64,000 nucleotides of DNA from Hetaerina americana (taxonomy: Eukaryota > Arthropoda > Insecta > Odonata > Calopterygidae), in assembly GCA_022747635.1 (NCBI GenBank), contig JAKTNV010000116.1, positions 72,001-136,000 on the forward strand, in the 5' to 3' direction. Positions 22,978 through 35,194 of the stretch are shown one piece after another. A program made the position numbers and the translations under genes. Under the pieces are notes generated by a model. It did no database searches and was not told the DNA's origin. It saw only the letters and a program-made list of their open reading frames with translations. Positions within the stretch are counted from its first letter, which is position 1; each line of letters starts with the position of its first letter.

Positions 22978-23937
22978 AATGAGTATATCGTGGAAAATAG
23001 GAATAGATTGGAGGGAAAGGAGGCTAATCCGCAACCTGTACATGTCTCAGACAGCTCAGGTGCGAGTGGGGAACGGGGAGTCCGGATGGGCAGTGTTAGG
23101 AAGAGGTGTAAGGCAGGGTTGCCCATTATCACCATTGCCGTTCAACCTGTATGCAGAGGAAATGATCAAAGAGGCATGGGAAGAACTCGAGGTAGGAATG
23201 AAATGGGCCGGGAATTCATAAAATCAGTTAGGTTTGCTGATGACCAAGCTTTAGTTTGTCAGTCAGCCAAGGGGCTGCAAGCATTGCTGAGTGAACTGGA
23301 AATTCAGTGCGACAGGTATGGGATGAGAATCAATATTAATAAAACAAAGGTTATGAGATTTTCTAGAAAGAAAAAGGCTAAGCTAAACATTAAAATAGGA
23401 GGGCAAAAACTAGAGCAGATAGAACAGTTTACCTATCTCGGTAGTGTTTTGGACCAACACGGTCAAAGTAGTAGGGACGTAAGGAGAAGAATTGCGCTAG
23501 GCAAAGAGGCTCTTACAAGGAGAAGGGAATTGATGAGAGGAACGTTGAGTAAGGATGTTAAGAAAAGACTCGTAAAAACTTTGATATGGAGCGTAGCTAT
23601 GTACGGTGCGGAAACGTGGTCATTGCAGCAGGAGGATAGACGTAGACTGGAGGCTTTTGAAATGTGGGTGTGGAGAAGAATGGAGAAGGTGAAATGGACA
23701 GAGAAGAAAACAAATGAGGAAGTACTTGGTATAGTGGGCGAAGAGAGGGGCTTGTTGGGAGCAATCCTATGGAGGCAGGAAAAGTGGATGAAGGGGGTGT
23801 TGACCGGCAGTGGGATGTTGAAGACTGTGATAGAGGGTAGAATGTTGGGCAAAAGAGGAAAGGGAAGGAACAGGATAGGGATGTTGGACGGGATGATGGG
23901 AGGAAGAAAGTACTCAGAGATGAAGAGGAACCTGATT
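22978..23937 (+). pseudogene. RTE RT and C-terminal domain, one frameshift
   Basis: Frame 1 (to 23221) has RNLYMSQTAQVRVGNGESGW and RGVRQGCPLSPLPFNLYAEE. A base loss near 23210 moves the reading to the frame that carries SVRFADDQALVCQSAKGLQ with an intact FADD motif. It then continues without stops through TLSKDVKKRLVKTLIWSVAM, WVWRRMEKVKWTEKKTNEEV and GKRGKGRNRIGMLDGMM to the terminator. Apart from the single frameshift and missing N-terminus, this copy looks younger than the one at 15007. Confidence 0.9.
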
Positions 23938-24045
23938 TAGAGTAGGATGATGGATTTTGTGTTTTGTTAGGAGTAATAAAATGTTTGTTTGGTAGGTGTG
24001 TCCATCCAAAAACCTACCATAACCGGTAAATTACCTTTAAAAAAA
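22978..24045 (+). mobile_element. RTE/BovB-like LINE, 3' half with true 3' end
   Basis: Runs from mid-RT through the stop at about 23938, then a short 3' UTR (GTTTTGTTAGGAGTAATAAA), the hairpin-like terminal block TCCATCCAAAAACCTACC, and an A-run near 24040. It is the best guide to the family's 3' end. The 5' end is truncated, as is usual for target-primed insertion. Confidence 0.92.
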
Positions 24046-24049
24046 AATA

Positions 24050-24125
24050 TCTCTCCAGTAATCACTGATATCCTTCCATCTCACCTGGCATAGACCTAAA
24101 ATATCTATATTTCCCCTTTCCACCC
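24050..24125 (-). mobile_element. RTE-like LINE endonuclease scrap
   Basis: Reverse complement of the endonuclease start. CCTTCCATCTCACC and CATAGACCTAAAATATCTAT match the copy at 735-785 almost exactly. Only about 75 bp remain. Confidence 0.75.
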
Positions 24126-24159
24126 TCAACAATATCCCTAGCGTTAATGTTCAAAGCCC

Positions 24160-24430
24160 CTGGCGATTAGAGACAGCCCTGTATCAATGCCGTGCGTGGC
24201 GTTGCCCGCACTGCTTCTCCATTTGCTCTTCTAACTTGTACAGTCTGCTCATGTTGGAATTTATAAACGGTCGCCAATTCCTCATGTGTGAATTTTATCT
24301 TTTTCGCCATGCTTCTTAACCTAGTTCGCTCCACTTTGTGGGACAATTTCTTAAAATTTAAGAAACAAACGAGCCTATTCCTACATATCCTATGACCTGT
24401 ATATCTTTCTATTGACATCCCTATTACTGC
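24160..24430 (-). pseudogene. LINE RT fragment, divergent subfamily
   Basis: Minus frame 24167-24418: FLNFKKLSHKVERTRL (motif A; the Asp is Asn, F-L-N-F), then YKFQHEQTVQVRRANGEAV and a motif-B-like TALIQGC. It differs clearly from the main RTE family in the window and may belong to the subfamily at 34205. Catalytic Asp lost. Confidence 0.6.
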
Positions 24431-24440
24431 TTTCGTGTCA

Positions 24441-27400
24441 TGTGTCCCTATCTTTCAAAACAAAAAAATATATTCTTTCTAAGTGATAACTTCCTCTTCT
24501 TCAATCTTCTATAAATGATCTCAATACTATGTTTTGGTAGTACGATATTAACAATTTCTTTTACATGAATGTAACGATAAAGCCCGCAATATTCCGCCTG
24601 CTACTTTTTCCTAAACCCGTGAGTGTTTTGCAGAGATTTTATTTATCTTTTCTACATTGTTCTCGTCCATTCACTGTATCTCCTTTTTATCTATTAACAG
24701 ATTCACTCCTCCATTTTCTTTTCAGTTTCTTCATCGCCAGACCGCACTCTCATCCACATTTAAATCCCTTATTACCTTATCAACTGAGCTAATCATTGAA
24801 TTATCCATAAGGTATTCTTCCCAATTTCAGAGTAATTCAGCACTTGAGATTTTCATTCCCTCCTCTTGCCTCCTAATTATCCCGTGGTCCACGATTTGCC
24901 ATTTTTTGTGGTTACCTTTTCTTTTATTCCCTCCGTGGGTCTATAAATCCTTTTCTATAAGATTATCAAACTTCCGCTCTTAATCTTCACCTAGAGGCTT
25001 TTTAGGCGATTCTTGGGAATCATTCCTTGCTACCATCGAAGCTTCTTCCACCCGCTTAAACCCACTGCCTCCCTATGACCACTCGGCTTTTACACCTGGG
25101 GCCAGCCACCTTATCATTGCAGTTAAGAATCTTTGTGTAAATTCTAGTTTACGCTGAAAACGAATGTTCTTTTTCAGGATTTTCGCAGATTTAACGAAAC
25201 TCAGGTTAGATTTACGAACGAAGAAAGGTGGAAAGTTTTTGATTTTTGTTTTTGTGTAAACATTTGGATTCTCTACTTAGCCTTTCTTAAATGAGAGACA
25301 TAAATTTCGAATATTAGTTTAAAAGCTAAATGCCGTCTGCTCTTTTAAGATGCAGGATCGGTAATGTTGACCATTGGCTTCAGTTTTTTCTGAAAACGCG
25401 ACGATTTAAACCCTCGCCGATAGGGTTCCGCGCACGGAGTCTGAAAGTGATGGTGTTTCCTGACTAAAAGGCTTGATTAATTTGGGAAGTGGCCTCCGCA
25501 TTGGATTATCTCCCCTGCCCGAGCTGCAACGAAAACACGCATACCACAGGTTACCGATGAAGCTCCCGGCCGGGTCTTTTCATTCGGCCCGCATTGAAGT
25601 GAAGTGTCGAGGGAAGGAACAGAAGTAAAAACCGGAATTTGGAGTTCGTTTCGTCTCCTGGAGCAACGCCGCGGAAATAATAATGCCCTGGTAATTCAGA
25701 CTTCATCCCTTGGAAACACATATACTTCGAGCCCGGGGCACTAAAAAATGAACGATAATCGCCCTTTTCGCTTCGAAATATATTATCGTGGCTGAGAAAA
25801 AAATGTAGCCACCCTCCTAGGACCACTGACGGTCTCCGCTAGCCCCTTCTTCTCTTTTTCCCGCGAAATATGTATGTACACGGATGGGGTCGGAACTTTT
25901 TTCGATTTATGTCTATTACTGACCACGCCCACTCCTCCCGCACTCTGCCTCGCCGCCTCCCCGGGCCCTTCGGGAGGAACACCACCCGGATCCTACCAAG
26001 TGGAAACTACACCATCCTCGGATTAAAACATAAATATTCCTTACCTCCTCTTGCTATCCATATGCAATGCCCCGCTCAACTTATTCCCCTTGTTCTCGGG
26101 GAATAAGCCCTTCCTATATCTCTCCCCCCTCTCACTATGCTCACTTTCTCTCGGAGAACTGCGAGCCATTGCACGCCCCTTCCTCTCCATTTCTTTCTGT
26201 CTACCTTCCGCCTTGTGAGGCGTTGGGAACGAGATATGGAAATGTATGCGTTATTCATTCTCCATCTTCATTGAGAAAAGTAAACACACGCATCGATGTA
26301 TGGCAAACGGCTTTTTTTCACTTAATATTTGCGAAGAATCTTAAAAGTATGCGTCGCATCTTTGCGCCAATTTAATAATCGTGCATAGTTCAAGTGGCAA
26401 ATTTAGCGGTTTTATAGAAGATACGAATGATGAATTTTTCCCTTATTCACTGGAATTTATTTTTTTAATCCATTACAAATCGAATATCCACGCCCAGTGA
26501 CCATAATGTATTTGATAAATTTCGATTTTTTTGCATTTTTTAATAATTTTTTATTTTAATTTAGCTATACCAAATCTACCCACTGTATGGAAAAGATATA
26601 TGTTTTAAAAAACATCTTTCCAAAAATCATTTTTATTGAATTTTTACGTGAAATTAGTAATGAGTAAACTATAAAAATTTTTATTCAACAAATAAATCGT
26701 CTGTGGAGTTTTTATTAATTCTCAGAAAAAAACCAGGTTATTATTATGCATCGGGGTAAAAGATACACAAATGTTGCAGACCATTACATCACGTCATGTG
26801 AAGAGATTTCTATACATCACACGACGCATACATCGGTGAATTGATTTCTTTTGTCATTCCTAGTCTCGTTCCGCTCAAAACTCGTCCCTACCGCAACGGT
26901 TGCTTTTCCACTCCCGATTCCATTCCAAGCCCTTCCCCGTCTTACTCCGACCTCTCCCCCGTGTGGTCCACCCCTATCCATCCCACTCCGATCTACCCCC
27001 CCCTCTCTCTTTCTGCCTTTCCCTCCCCATTCTAACCACTCGCTTGCGCTCGAAACCGGATAAAATATTTGCCGAAAATATTCGCAGAACACTTCGAAAT
27101 AAAGTTACGGAATAAAATAGTTTCATCAAGCCGCGGGGGTCGATCGGATCGTGCCAGTCTCATCTGCGTGGTTGGGAAATCCCCATCCTTGATGAATACG
27201 CCGCATTAAAACCTAAACTTCTCCACCTCGCCGGCACTTTTAGCCCAAAAAACGACACGGGGCGACCCCTGTTTCCCTCGGCGGGCGCCCTCCCGCCCAA
27301 CCGCGCCTGGTTACCAGCGAAGCGCGCGGTAGGTAAATAAGATATAAGCCGAACGAAGACCTTGGAAACCGAGGGTAACTTCATCGCAATCCTATTTCGT

Positions 27401-27996
27401 GGCAGTGGAAATATTCGGTCGTCGTGTGCTCCGTAAACTGGCGATTACGTTCGTTGCGGTCTAAGGTTTCTCATCAGCTCGTCGGTGACCATCTCGGGAC
27501 ATTCATCTTCACAGCAATCAAGCCGAAGGTCAATTTTAGCAGGTGAGAGTGGAGAGCTTACTCCGAATAGAAACTTACGACGCGTGAAATTCAAACACAT
27601 TCAAGATAAGGGGACCATTTCGGTTTTCTGCAAAATTCTAGCCTTGAGATTATGTCAAAACGCAGCCCTTAACCCGAAGGTTGGTTCGCTGGGTGACGCT
27701 CAGGAAAGGTGCGGTACCTGAACAATCAAGCAGCTTGGGTGAAGCTGCGAAGCTATATCAGCGGCTTTATTGTATTAAACATTTGAGAGGGTTCGGGGAA
27801 CCAAGCCCCTCGACAAACTTTTCGTTTTGAATTGTTTTTCCTTCCATTGGTAAAAAAAATGAAATGGTCTAATTGATTTTTTCAGTCATTCATTAACGGC
27901 GGACGTATTCAAGGATATCGAGTACTCATTGATGAATAGTTCATTCAGAACAGGTGAAATTTTAAAATGCATACGGAATTGAAGAATAGTTTAAAA
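24441..27996. other. Unassigned; scattered C-rich blocks
   Basis: T/C-rich from 24560 to 25080, where minus-strand text faintly resembles a LINE linker but no motif is firm. AT-rich DNA at 26380-26760, a C-rich patch at 26880-27030 and GC-richer DNA at 27120-27480. Open frames are short or compositional. Confidence 0.35.
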
Positions 27997-27998
27997 TA

Positions 27999-28922
27999 CG
28001 AGGTCTGGCCACTACATACACAAACTGGTACAATCTGGCGACCAATTAGCCCCGCCCACTAGCGGCGGCGCTAGTTGCCTGAGACCCAATGAGCCGTCTG
28101 TGCTTGGCGGATCGTCGAGCTGTGCGTATGCTATATGTTATTTTAATTTCTATTGTCCTTGTTTTTACTGTTTGTCTAAAAAAGAAATTGAAAAAAATCA
28201 CGGAGCAACGAATGAACATCAAGTTTTTTGGTGAAGTGCGGTAAAAATTATCAAGAAATTACTGAAATGTTGACAGCTGTTTACTATATACGGTGATAAT
28301 GTTCTGAAGAAAACAGCCGTTTTCAAAGAGATGAATCGTTTTAAGGATGGCCGACAAGACGCCACTGATGATGCAAGGAGGCCGGGACGACCTTTGACGA
28401 CTAGTGTTGACGGCAACATTGATCGTGTGCGATCCCTTGTCCTTACTCATCGACGAAAAACCGTCCGAATGATAGCTGACGAACTGAATTTAGGAAAACC
28501 AACATGGCACACTCTTTTAACCGAACACGATGGATGGATCTTTCACCATGACAATACACCTGCACATTCAGCATTGATTGTTGCCAGTTTCTGGCAAAAA
28601 AGTCAATCACCATCCTTGATCATCCTCCGTATTCGCCAGATCTCACCCCCTGCGACGTTTTACAATTCCCAAAATGCAAAAATTTGATGAATGGACATCA
28701 CTGGAAAGATGTGGACACAATAAAGGAAGAAAAGACGAGAAAACTAAGAAGCCTAGTAGCCGAGGAATTCCAAGGGTGCTTTGAAAAGTGGAAAACAAGA
28801 TGGAATAAGTGCATAGCAACGAGGGGAGAGTACTTGGAAGGGGATAAAATCGATGTGGACTAAAATTTGCAATATGCAGTTTTTATGGCCTCCTTTGGCG
28901 TATTTATTGGTGAGACCTCGCG
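27999..28922 (+). mobile_element. mariner deletion derivative (family A, copy 1)
   Basis: Left end TA-CGAGGTCTGGCCACTACAT at 27997; right end ...TGAGACCTCG near 28920. The ends are inverted, with eroded inner parts. A shared leader (CCCCGCCCACTAGCGGC, GAGACCCAATGAGCCGTCTG) is also found in the copy at 35135-36955. The coding remnant joins the helix-turn-helix half directly to the D34D half. Confidence 0.88.
28331..28863 (+). pseudogene. mariner transposase, internally deleted
   Basis: MNRFKDGRQDATDDARRPGR and VRMIADELNLGKPT are the paired DNA-binding part. The frame then passes directly into DGWIFHHDNTPAHSALIV with the second catalytic Asp. After a frameshift, PDLTPCD carries the third Asp, and the protein ends with WKTRWNKCIATRGEYLEGDK at 28863. 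The block containing the first Asp (T-G-D-E) is absent, so the product cannot be catalytic. Confidence 0.88.
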
Positions 28923-29574
28923 GTATGCTGTGCCAGGTTGTGTCTTGTTACGCAGAGCTTGGAAATGTAACGAATTTAACCAGGTTTCCATCCATAACCA
29001 AGCTTAAAACGTAGACTACCAAGCAAAGGGAAATTTTTCTCCAGGCGCTCATGCATGCATTACTTTAACCAGCACTTAAAATAATTTCGCCGCATTCAAA
29101 TCGATGGACGATTCGAAAGAGTAGCCAAAAATAAGGAATATTGATCAGAGTCCCATTACCCTAGGAATCGGCCAACCCGTAATGAGCCCAGAATGAAGGA
29201 TAATTTGAAAGACAATAGAAACTGACGACAATGAAGGAAGTCTCTGGAAGAGCTCTCCAAGCACCATACACCATCATCAGGAGAAAATTAAATCGAATTG
29301 GAGACACGGGATCTTGCCGCACTGCGGTCCGAGGTACACGTTTAGTATGGATAAACTCATATTAGTACGTAATTGTGTCGAATGTTTTTCTTCTCATTAA
29401 TCAAGGAAAAATTTTGAAAAGAATTCAATCTTAGGTGTTTGGAGAACTCGTCCCTCTTCATGAAACTATAAATAAATCTTCGATTAGTGCTCGTCCCTTC
29501 CAAAGAAAAATTCCCGGCTAGCTTACTGCCTTAAATCTTCTTGACGATCAACGAATCAGAAGAACATTACATAC
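28923..29574. other. No recognised feature
   Basis: No supported frame or repeat. Confidence 0.4.
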
Positions 29575-29635
29575 ATAGTATGCATGATACCCTGCAAGCC
29601 ACCGCTAGGATGTGTGGCAGGGGTTGAATACCTAC
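29575..29635 (-). mobile_element. CR1-like LINE 3' end
   Basis: On the minus strand: CCCCTGCCACACATCC, GCGGTGGCTTGCAGGGTATC, the same terminal stem block as at 20060-20110. No coding part left. Confidence 0.65.
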
Positions 29636-29766
29636 CAGACTAATTTTGACACAAAATACTTCCCCTCCCCCCCAGCGCGGTAGGATATATGCTATTCTGA
29701 TTCATTGTCGTTCGTGTGACATATGACATCTTAAATATATCTGTTCTAAACTTAATCCCTCTAATA

Positions 29767-30694
29767 CAGGGTCGCACCCAAAAGTGGTAGGACTGATTTT
29801 TTTACAAGAATTTTATTGACGATATACTTACATCGACTTAATAATCTCCAAAGTATGCTCCTTGAGCTGCTACACACTTAGTATAACGTTGCTCCCATTC
29901 CCCGTACACCCGCTGGAAATTTTCTTTGGGGATGCCGTTGATGACCTTCGTCGATGCCTCTTGAACGGCCTTTATCGAGTCAAAACGTCGTCCCTTGAGC
30001 TGTCTTTTCATCAGGGGAAAGAAGAAGAAGTCCGGTGGTGCCAGATCGGGAGAATAGGGCCAGTGCGGCAACGTGGCAACGCCGTATTTGGCCAGGAGCT
30101 GTCTGACGACGAGCGCGCCATGGCAGAATTTTCGGCACCATCTTGGCGCACACCTTGCGCATGGCCAAATCCTGTGAAATAATGCGTTGGACGTTGGATG
30201 CAGACAGACCCAACTGGTCTGAAATTTCTTCACTGGTTAAGCGTCGGTCTGTGTTCAGCAGTGTCCTCACTCTGTCCACATGCGTGTCGGTTCTTGCCGT
30301 CGACGGCCGTCCGGAGCGATGGTCGTCTTCAACGAGCTCCCTACCCTCTTTAAACAACTTGTGCCGCTCAAATAGTGTGGAACGGCTTAAGGCAGTGTCC
30401 CCATAAGCCTGCTTGATCATATCGAGGGTCTCAGTTTCCGTCTTCCCGAGTTTCGCACAAAACTTCACGGAATAACGTTGCTCTAAATTCAGATTAATTT
30501 TGTTTTTCGACGCGGACAAAAAACTTGCTTCACTAAAAACGGTGTCCTCACTCAACGACAGCCCGCAGGTGACTGATGTTGGTGTCGGTCTGTTGCTAAG
30601 AGCCCCCTCCACCTTACCCTGCCAGGCAGACCCCCCTCCACCGCTCCGTTCGCGCCAGAGAAAATCAGTCCTACCACTTTTGGGTGCGAACCTG
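29767..30694 (-). mobile_element. mariner deletion derivative with near-perfect ends
   Basis: Inverted ends of 34 bp with one mismatch (CAGGGTCGCACCCAAAAGTG at 29767; CACTTTTGGGTGCGAACCTG ending 30694), flanked by TA at 29765 and 30695. The element is 928 bp. The well-kept ends and direct TA duplication show a comparatively recent insertion. It encodes two overlapping minus-strand transposase pieces. Confidence 0.95.
29838..30612 (-). pseudogene. mariner transposase in two frames, middle missing
   Basis: The upstream frame (30612-29980) has EQRYSVKFCAKLGKTETETL, KLFKEGRELVEDDHRSGRPS, LTSEEISDQLGLSASNVQRI and MRKVCAKMVPK. The downstream frame (30233-29838) has VVRQLLAKYGVATLPHWPYS, PDLAPPDFFFFPLMKRQLKG and the C-terminus AAQGAYFGDY. 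The join falls right after CAKMVPK, so the first two catalytic Asp blocks are lost and the frame shifts. It is of GVQW3/SETMAR-like mariner type. Confidence 0.9.
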
Positions 30695-30696
30695 TA

Positions 30697-33600
30697 TTAT
30701 TGGCATGATCTCTCCTACGATGGGGATAATAATACATTTTCAACATCACCGCCAAAGAGAAGTCCTCCCAATTTATGCAATAGCTCCAATCTGTAATTTA
30801 ACCTTCGCTCCGTGAGTGATTTCCTGCCTAGATGCTCTAATATTTTGGATACGCTTCGACGTTTATCACAACAACGTTTTACACAAATCCAGCACCTCTA
30901 CCCTGCATGCGATGCGATTCGGCAATTAATCCAACTTCGTCAGGATCCCATATTATATAGTACATCCAGAATATTCTAAATGGGGTCTAAATGTTGCTCT
31001 TTAACCTTACCATCGCATTTCCCCAATATTCTTCCACTCAATCCTAAGTGTTTTGCTGCCTCGTCTACATATTCCCCGTATATTTTATGGAATCCATACA
31101 TGAATTTGAATAAGTTTACAAGGATAGGTTATCTTTGGGATTGCTCTTACTATCCAACACTGTGCAACACGCAGACTTCCCATTTATTCAAGTAATTCCT
31201 CCTAGAATGCATACTTTAAATAGAAATCGTACAACAAGACCGATGATCGAGTAATAAATATTTTAAAATTATCGTTTTATTTTTTCATTAAATCTTACTT
31301 AGTACGGGTAATCATACTTTTTAGCTTCCTTCCTCATTAATTTCATAATATGAGACTCCTGGGTGTTCCACCGAAACGTTGCAGCGGCGTCTCTTTATCC
31401 CTCAAACTCCATCCCGGGTGTCGCCCCATTAATTTGTTTTAAATAAGCAGGAAATGGAAATGTTTTGGCCTTTCCTTGGGATCCATCTCTGCCCAAAAAG
31501 ACGATTTATTATTTACATTGCCTGGAATGTTTACGAAAGCCGGCGGGTCTGCGTGGGAATCGCGAAGAAGGGAAAGCAAACCCCGGAAGGGGAGAATCCA
31601 TGGGCGACGCCGCTAATCACTGTTCGACTCGACATTCATCAAAAGCGTCGCTAACTCTGGCCGCTCCGCTAATCTGCGGAAGGGCTTCCCTCCAGTCATT
31701 AAACCTCACGGCGTGTCGCTGAACAATTAATGCCTCTCAACCGACAGATCGGGGCGTCGCTAAGTCCCACGAACGAGAGGGGGCGAGGAGGGGGTGAGTG
31801 GATCCCGCCTCCCGGAACCCTTCCCGCCACCATCCCTCTCTCGCCCTTCCCCTTTTGCGGTTTCACTGGCGGTTATTTTGGGAGGCGTTCGACGTCCGCA
31901 GGGGGTGTGCTTCGTGCCCTGTCTTTACTGCCACAGTAGTACCTCTGGTCTAGACATCCTCGGGGCTCAATGAAGCGATCAAGTATGAAGAGAAACCCGG
32001 TGTCGAGAGAGGCGCCCTGTCCCGAATAAAATTGTTGAAATGACCCCTGTACCGGCCGAGTGGACCTAGAAATTAATTTGTGCGATCTTGGCCGCTACGT
32101 GCAACCACCAACACGCTGCGAATGAAGATTTTCTCAAGAAAAATGCCCATTTTCATATAACCTCTTATATAACTCTTTCATATAACTTCTTAGTTTGCAC
32201 CCTAAACTCCCCAAACTCTTAGTCGGATGCGCGTTAGCGTCGACTTCGGTTTGCTCTCGACCCAAGGCGACAAGTGGTCCATAGTTGCAACGCTCCTTCG
32301 AACGAATGGGAGAAGAGCACTCGAAATGACTTTCACGGGACGTCAATGCAGAGAGACTGGTCTTTAAAATGCACCACATCCGGGTTTCGAACCAGGAATC
32401 GAAAGGATCGTGTTTTCAATCTTACGTATCTCCTCGCCCTGTATCTACGGAAGCACGTTAATGATCGCCTCTCACCACTTGGAGTCTCTTCAAAGTCCGC
32501 CACGTGAAGAATTCATGAGTACTTTGAACGTGGAAGGCACCAAAGGACTCTCGGGGATGGGGAACGGTCTTCAAAGGCCTCCCGACCTCTTTAGTCTTCT
32601 TCGCCACACTAAAGAAACAAGCCTCGGAGGATCTCTCCGACTCTGCACCAAATGAAAGCGGTTGCCCCCGAAGACTACGTCTCTCTTTTCATTCGGTAAG
32701 TGAGGAGGAGGGAAGGGAGGCGTTATATTTATCCCCCTCAGTCGAGGAGACTTGAGTGAAAATTAAGCGGGTCGGATCGTGTTTTGCAATGGACGAGGTC
32801 GAAACCGGGTGAGTGCGAAGGTATGTCGCCGGGGAAGGAACACTCTTATGCGGGCTTCCCGCACGCCGATGCTCCCTTTGACTGGAGAGGGTGGTGGAGG
32901 TGGGAGAGGGAGGGGATGCTTAGCGCTCCGTGGGGTGGGACAAAAAGGGAGGGGTGTGAGGGAGAGCGGGGGTCGGGAGGGTTAGGGGTGAGGTAAGGCT
33001 ATTTCGGTCATTTAAAAGAGCGGTCATCCAATTCCGAATCAATCCTCCGTCGTGTTCGGAGCCGTATTAAGTTCTCCATGGTGTCGGAATCGCCGCTAAC
33101 TTTGACGACCGCAGCCCAACACGTGAAATCCCCTAAGTTTTAAAAACCAGAGCCGCGGGAACATTTTTATTTCTCGTTTGCGAGCATCCATTCCAGAGTG
33201 TGAATCGGACACGTTTGAATTCACCGAGAGCAGTGCCCTCCCACGGCAGACTCCGTAAAGACGATCACACACCATCTGAGATGGCGACTCCTTTGCGATC
33301 CATTAATAGGAGGAAAGAATTTTCTGTCTTTTGAAACCCGTCAGTTTGATTGAGTACAACGAGGTTATCTCGAAGATCGGCGTAAAACTTTTCGTAGAGA
33401 TTAGTTTCGGAAACTTTCCTACGACGTTTCAAGCAAAAATATTTGAAAAATAAACATAAAATAAATAAATTCCTCATTGTTCTAAGATAGGTTGTGTCGA
33501 AAGGATGAAAATCCTTAACATATATTTTATGCCTTTATTTGATTTTATGCCTTATCAGTGAGCTGATGTGAAAACCTTCTTCCTGGATGGATAACTCATT

Positions 33601-34204
33601 ATGGCATTGATTTGTGAGAATGGGCAATGTTCAAATCATCATCTTGTTTCTGACTATCGAACATTTACCTATAGGTAAATGTAAATGGCTGCAACGGACG
33701 TGGGCAAGACCGAATCTACATATTTTCGATGAGAATCACATGTTGATGAGGGGAAAATAGAATTGCATGTCAGTTTTACAAATGTCGTAATCTTAATCGA
33801 GACTTCAAATACATACGGTTGGGGTCAACGGCTTCCTGCATCGAGGATCGATAAAAATAGATAAGACCATTCGGATTATCCCATCGCGAGAGCGTTGACA
33901 CAGCAATACTCGTGAATACCACTTCTATAATATTGAAGAAAAATGCATTGATATATTGATATTGAATAGCCGTAATTTTGATTGATTTCCATAATTAGCG
34001 AGAATGAACGGGCAAATTATTCAGCTACGAACTGGAGGGAACTTCGTTCAAATACGGGTAATGGCTCTGAAAAGCTAATGCACAGCTGGTGATTTTCTGG
34101 ATATCAAAATTCTTGAAGAAAACGCGAGCGGTCCAGAGAAATGAATTGCACTTCTTAACTCGTGAGTAACAAATAAAATGCCCACTTGAACAAAATTTGA
34201 GTGT
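30697..34204. other. Unassigned; purine/pyrimidine-biased patches
   Basis: No transposon or host exon recognised in 3.5 kb. A G-rich patch lies at 32700-32990 (GGGAGAGGGAGGGGATG). Short frames at 31454-31939 and 32274-32655 are unrecognised. A TTCGAACC-type B-box look-alike near 32388 has no matching tRNA fold. Confidence 0.35.
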
Positions 34205-34232
34205 TAAGATAAGTTTGCAGGAGCCGTACAGA

Positions 34233-34562
34233 TTATCCAGTTCCCTGTAAATCTTTTCGATCCCCCATAAGTCCTTGCACCGACATATTCCATTGCCTGC
34301 TTCTCATAGTAAATGCAAAGGAAGGGCTAAAACTAGCCCTTCCTTTGCAGTCCTTCGCCTTCACGTTGCCTTTCATGATGAACTTAGGTAAACTATCGTG
34401 TCTCCGGATGTGTTCAATCGATTTCTCGCTTCTTCTTGCCAGTGTTCTCCTTAGGCTTTTCTTTTCACCCACTCTTCGAAGAACTTTTTCATTTTTAACG
34501 CGTCCATCCACTTTATTTTTCAGCAATGCATCCACCGCCTCCTGTTTTCTTTTCTCCGCCAC
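34233..34562 (-). pseudogene. LINE C-terminal domain, second subfamily
   Basis: A 109-codon frame with NEKVLRRVGEKKSLRRTL, EHIRRHDSLPKFIMKGNVKA and KGRASF. This is the region after RT that in related insect LINEs reads as N-E-E-V-L, G-H-I-x-R-H-D and G-K-R-x-R-G-R-P. It contains a perfect 16-bp hairpin at 34314-34349. Confidence 0.8.
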
Positions 34563-35194
34563 TCCTGTCGTCTCACATCCTTTGACAAATCAGGCTCCAT
34601 TAATAATTCCAAACAAATCGCTTCCTTGTGTCTATGCTATTACTGTTCGCCTTTAGTGCGTCGTTGTGTCTTTTAATGGGTGGTTTTCTTCGTCATTATT
34701 TCCCACTTATCACATTCCTCTTGTTTGTCTCATAGCTAGTGATTCTGCTTTTTAAAATCGCAAAACTCTTCCAATTATTCCAGCGCGCATTTCCTTCGCC
34801 CTCTTTCGAATATTCTCTTTCCTACGTCAAATGCAAATCATGCAAACCTTAATCTTGTTTATCTTAAAGTTGTATTTTTCCATCCGTTTTTCCATATTTA
34901 TTTTCTTTGAGGTCTTCTTTCTTTTCTGCAAGTAAAGCTATGCCATACGCATATTGCAGTTAAATGATCCTTTCTCAGATAATTCGCGCACCAACTCTCA
35001 TCATTTCATTGATTTTGTTAACTGCCATCTTAATATGGACATTAAATAGGCAGTTGATAATGAGCCCATCTTACTCATTTCAACATCTCGCCTCTTTCCT
35101 GCTTCCGCCAAATCCATTCACAGCTGCCTGCTCTCGAGTTATATCCGATAAATACGCGAACTGGTGCAATCTAGTAGCCATGAGGCGGACTGTA

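Noticed and set aside
24560..25080. Another RTE LINE linker on the minus strand
   Set aside because: Composition and a few short words are suggestive, but no catalytic or conserved motif could be placed with confidence.
32380..32400. tRNA B box (reverse strand GGTTCGAAACC)
   Set aside because: No matching A box, acceptor or anticodon arm in the neighbourhood on either strand.
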